Below are positions 6,625 through 7,901 of a DNA stretch of 7,901 nt, one piece after another. Source of the DNA: an uncultured Acidobacteriaceae bacterium (lineage in GTDB: Bacteria > Acidobacteriota > Terriglobia > Terriglobales > Acidobacteriaceae); NCBI GenBank assembly GCA_903842845.1, contig CAIMNN010000559.1:1-7901 (forward strand). The letters run 5' to 3'. The notes below the pieces were generated by a model. It searched no databases. It was not told the DNA's origin and saw nothing but the letters and a program-made list of their open reading frames with translations. Numbering within the stretch: position 1 is the first letter of the stretch; each line of letters starts with the position of its first letter. The translations under genes were made by a program, and so were the position numbers.

Positions 6625-6682
6625 ATGTATCGTTGACCCGAAGCTCTCATACTGGGCAGCATCCCGAAAAGCGCGCTGCCTA
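6625..6682. other. Intergenic stretch with weak hairpin
   Basis: The only structure seen is GGCAGC (6655-6660) pairing with GCTGCC (6675-6680) across 14 bases. No T-run follows, so it is not a convincing terminator for the gene ending at 6624. The 81 bases at 6778-6858, between modules C and D, show no gene or clear structure. Confidence 0.3.
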
Positions 6683-6777
6683 CGGGCGGGTGGTCTAGGT
6701 CTTGAACAATGCCGATTGAATCACAACACGAGGGTGCCCCAGGTCTCGCTTTTGAGACCTAGGATATCGATACGATG
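6683..6777 (+). repeat. REP module C, without a transposase
   Basis: CGGGCGGGTGG (6683-6693) is the extended outer box, here followed by TCT instead of CCC. The inner GTGCCCC is at 6734-6740, 45 bases from the outer GGTGG. The hairpin AGGTCTC-GCTTTT-GAGACCT (6741-6760) has a perfect 7-bp stem. CTAGGTCT after the outer box equals the reverse complement of AGACCTAG in the 3' arm, exactly. GATACGATG (6769-6777) after the hairpin also follows module D (6933-6941). No right-hand inverted partner with the same stem is visible. Confidence 0.6.
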
Positions 6778-6858
6778 CAGTCGCTGGATTCCGCTGGAGT
6801 CGCCGATATTTCTATGACGTTGTCGCTCATTTGTACCCGTAGCGAAGCGTCTGCCAGT

Positions 6859-6941
6859 GGCGGGTGGCCCATCCTTAGCTATCCCATGATGAGGGTGCCC
6901 CATCCTTACGCAGCTTCATCGCGGAAGGGTGGGATACGATG
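6859..6941 (+). repeat. REP module D (left end of element 2)
   Basis: The outer box is at 6863-6870 and GTGCCCC at 6895-6901. The hairpin pairs CCCATCCTTACGC (6899-6911) with GCGGAAGGGTGGG (6921-6933), with one A.G mismatch and one T.G wobble, around AGCTTCATC. Bases after the outer box (CCCATCCTTA) match the hairpin 5' arm exactly over 10 bases. Confidence 0.7.
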
Positions 6942-6982
6942 AACCTCATTTCACGTGCTTTTCGTTGTAAAATTCTTCCACT

Positions 6983-7498
6983 ATGCCGAAGGGGCTCAAG
7001 CGTTATCAGCAAGCCAGGTGCTTCCACTTCATCACATTCAGTTGTTACCGGCGGTTGCCGCTGCTGAATGATGCATGGTGTTATAACAATTTTGAGCGCG
7101 TGCTTGAAGCGATTCGCCAACGCTATGGCTTTGTAGTGGCGGGATATGTGCTGATGCCGGAGCATGTTCATCTCCTGGTCGGCGAGCCGGTGAAGGCACA
7201 GCTTTCGGTTGCCATACAGGTTTTGAAGCAGGTCACGTCACGCAAGCTGAAGCATCGCGCGATGGCAAGGTTCTGGCAGCCGCGGTATTATGATTTCAAT
7301 GTTTGGAGCGCGGAGAAGCGAATTGAGAAGTTGCGCTACATGCACCGGAATCCAGTGAAGCGTGGGCTGGTGGCGAGGCCGGAGGATTGGGTCTGGTCGA
7401 GTTTTCAGCATTACGCAACGGGCGAGATCGGCACGGTGGAGATCGAGTCAGAATGGACGGCGTATGCGAGGGAAAGAGCAAAAAGAGCGATCGGTTGA
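6983..7498 (+). CDS. REP-associated tyrosine transposase (RAYT), copy 2
   Basis: This 171-residue Y1 HUH endonuclease is of the same family as the 5061-5618 protein. MPEHVHLL at 58-65 supplies H61/H63; RYMHRNPVKRGLV at 118-130 supplies the likely catalytic Y119; FWQPRYYD, KQVTSRKL and DWVWSSF are conserved. The two copies share MGEIGT/TGEIGT followed by VEIESEWTA near the C-terminus but differ widely at 30-50 and 70-80, so they are related subtypes and not a recent duplication. No Shine-Dalgarno sequence is visible before the ATG; a TGTAAAAT -10-like sequence (6967-6973) ends only about 9 bases upstream, so the mRNA may be leaderless or have a very short leader. All motifs are intact, so it is probably functional. 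Confidence 0.93.
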   Translation: MPKGLKRYQQARCFHFITFSCYRRLPLLNDAWCYNNFERVLEAIRQRYGFVVAGYVLMPEHVHLLVGEPVKAQLSVAIQVLKQVTSRKLKHRAMARFWQPRYYDFNVWSAEKRIEKLRYMHRNPVKRGLVARPEDWVWSSFQHYATGEIGTVEIESEWTAYARERAKRAIG

Positions 7499-7501
7499 GA
7501 G

Positions 7502-7582
7502 CATCCTCTCCCACCCTTCGCTCGTAAGACGCGAAGGATGGGGCACCCTCATCTTGAGAGAGCTAAGGGTGGGCCACCCGCC
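7502..7582 (-). repeat. REP module E (right end of element 2, inverted)
   Basis: CCCACCCTTCGC (7510-7521) pairs with GCGAAGGATGGG (7531-7542) around a 9-base loop; the single C.A mismatch is a T.G wobble on the minus strand, at the same stem position as in module B. GGGGCAC is at 7540-7546 and the outer GGGCCACC at 7571-7578. Read on the minus strand, the outer box is followed by CACCCTT, which is perfectly complementary to the hairpin 3' arm. Confidence 0.7.
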
Positions 7583-7608
7583 CGATGTAACAACTAGGAG
7601 AATAAAAC

Positions 7609-7872
7609 ATGACTGAGAAGTTGATTGAACTACAAAATGTAATCATCAGTCTGGATGATGATAATCAGCGCCATGGCATTATGGCAAGTATAGCTTTATT
7701 GGTTGGAATCGCATGTATACTTGTCGGAATATTTCAACATAAATTTTATGCTACATTAGGACTGAGTGGAATGTTAACTAACAAGCTAATTGATCCAAAT
7801 GTAGCAAGATTCTTTTTTGTTTTAGTAGGGATTATTTTTACCATTATAGGTATGTATTTATTTGGTAATTAG
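7609..7872 (+). CDS. Small two-helix membrane protein, unknown function
   Basis: This 87-residue protein has a short polar N-terminus (MTEKLIELQNVIISLDDDNQ), a first membrane helix at about 24-42, a loop with GMLTNKLIDPNVA, and a second helix at about 66-85. AGGAG at 7596-7600, 8 bases before the ATG, supports the start. I recognise no family. The coding sequence is clearly AT-richer than the rest of the window, with many AAT, TTA and ATA-type codons, which suggests horizontal origin. It begins about 25 bases after the right end of RAYT element 2 and could be read from that direction. Small paired-helix membrane proteins can be effectors, holins or anchors, but nothing here picks one. The remaining bases to 7901 show no feature. 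Confidence 0.7.
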   Translation: MTEKLIELQNVIISLDDDNQRHGIMASIALLVGIACILVGIFQHKFYATLGLSGMLTNKLIDPNVARFFFVLVGIIFTIIGMYLFGN

Positions 7873-7901
7873 GGCGTTTCGTAACCACGTGCTACGCTGG
7901 A

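Larger units (their letters stand above)
6859..7582 (+). mobile_element. RAYT element 2 bounded by about 80-base inverted modules
   Basis: Bases 6859-6941 and the reverse complement of 7502-7582 align along their whole length, with identical runs GGCGGGTGGCCCA and GAGGGTGCCCCATCCTT. One RAYT gene lies between. The order of parts is the same as in element 1: outer GGTGGCCC box, inner GTGCCCC hairpin, gene, inverted hairpin, inverted outer box. The box-to-box spacing is 32 bases on both sides here, against 44 and 47 in element 1. Confidence 0.75.

Noticed and set aside
4848..7590. CRISPR array
   Set aside because: Repeats are few, unevenly spaced, in both orientations and have variable stems; they fit REP modules around RAYT genes and there are no cas genes.
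4930..7600. Classical DDE insertion sequence with target duplication
   Set aside because: The transposases have HUH/Y1 motifs and I found no matching direct repeats at the borders of either element.
1..7901. tRNA or rRNA genes
   Set aside because: No cloverleaf-like or rRNA-like stretch was noticed on either strand by eye.

Overview
The window looks like a piece of an Acidobacteriota chromosome, probably class Terriglobia. This is an inference from gene content: a secreted carboxypeptidase-regulatory-like protein of a type I associate with that phylum, a BlaI/M56 regulator pair with a non-penicillin sensor region, and intergenic GTGCCCC/GGTGGCCC hairpin repeats with RAYT transposases. No rRNA or other taxonomic marker is present.

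The left part (1-4800) is GC-rich and ordinary in layout. A secreted creatininase-family amidohydrolase (69-941, minus) is divergent from a secreted protein with a carboxypeptidase-regulatory-like domain (1223-2290, plus). Next comes a two-gene minus-strand operon: a BlaI/MecI-type repressor (4354-4737) overlapping by ATGA with an M56 (BlaR1-type) membrane metallopeptidase (2405-4357). The operon has a visible promoter (TTGACA, 17 bp, GTTACA), an inverted repeat covering the -10 (likely autoregulation), and a hairpin-T terminator at 2309-2336. A CTGACAT-type repeat lies just beyond the 3' ends of both the creatininase gene and the M56 gene.

The right part (4800-7901) is an accessory mosaic. 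It holds two REP-associated tyrosine transposase (RAYT) elements, 4944-5686 and 6859-7582. Each encodes one HUH/Y1 transposase and is bounded on both sides by a two-part module: an outer GGTGGCCC box, then 32-47 nt inward a hairpin opening with GTGCCCC. The right-hand modules are inverted copies of the left-hand ones. A fifth module without a transposase lies at 6683-6777, and a degenerate or composite one at about 4848-4909. Between and after the elements are three short genes without an assigned function: a possible 3' remnant (5648-6022), a secreted small protein (6109-6624) and a low-GC two-helix membrane protein (7609-7872).

The most interesting signal is in the REP modules. Stem sequences differ completely between modules, but pairing, a T.G wobble near the stem base and the flanking boxes are kept. 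In four of five modules the bases after the outer GGTGGCCC box copy that module's own hairpin stem, as though the box were a guide able to pair with the 3' arm. The known RAYT/REP relationship explains the hairpins; I do not know of a description of the covarying outer box.
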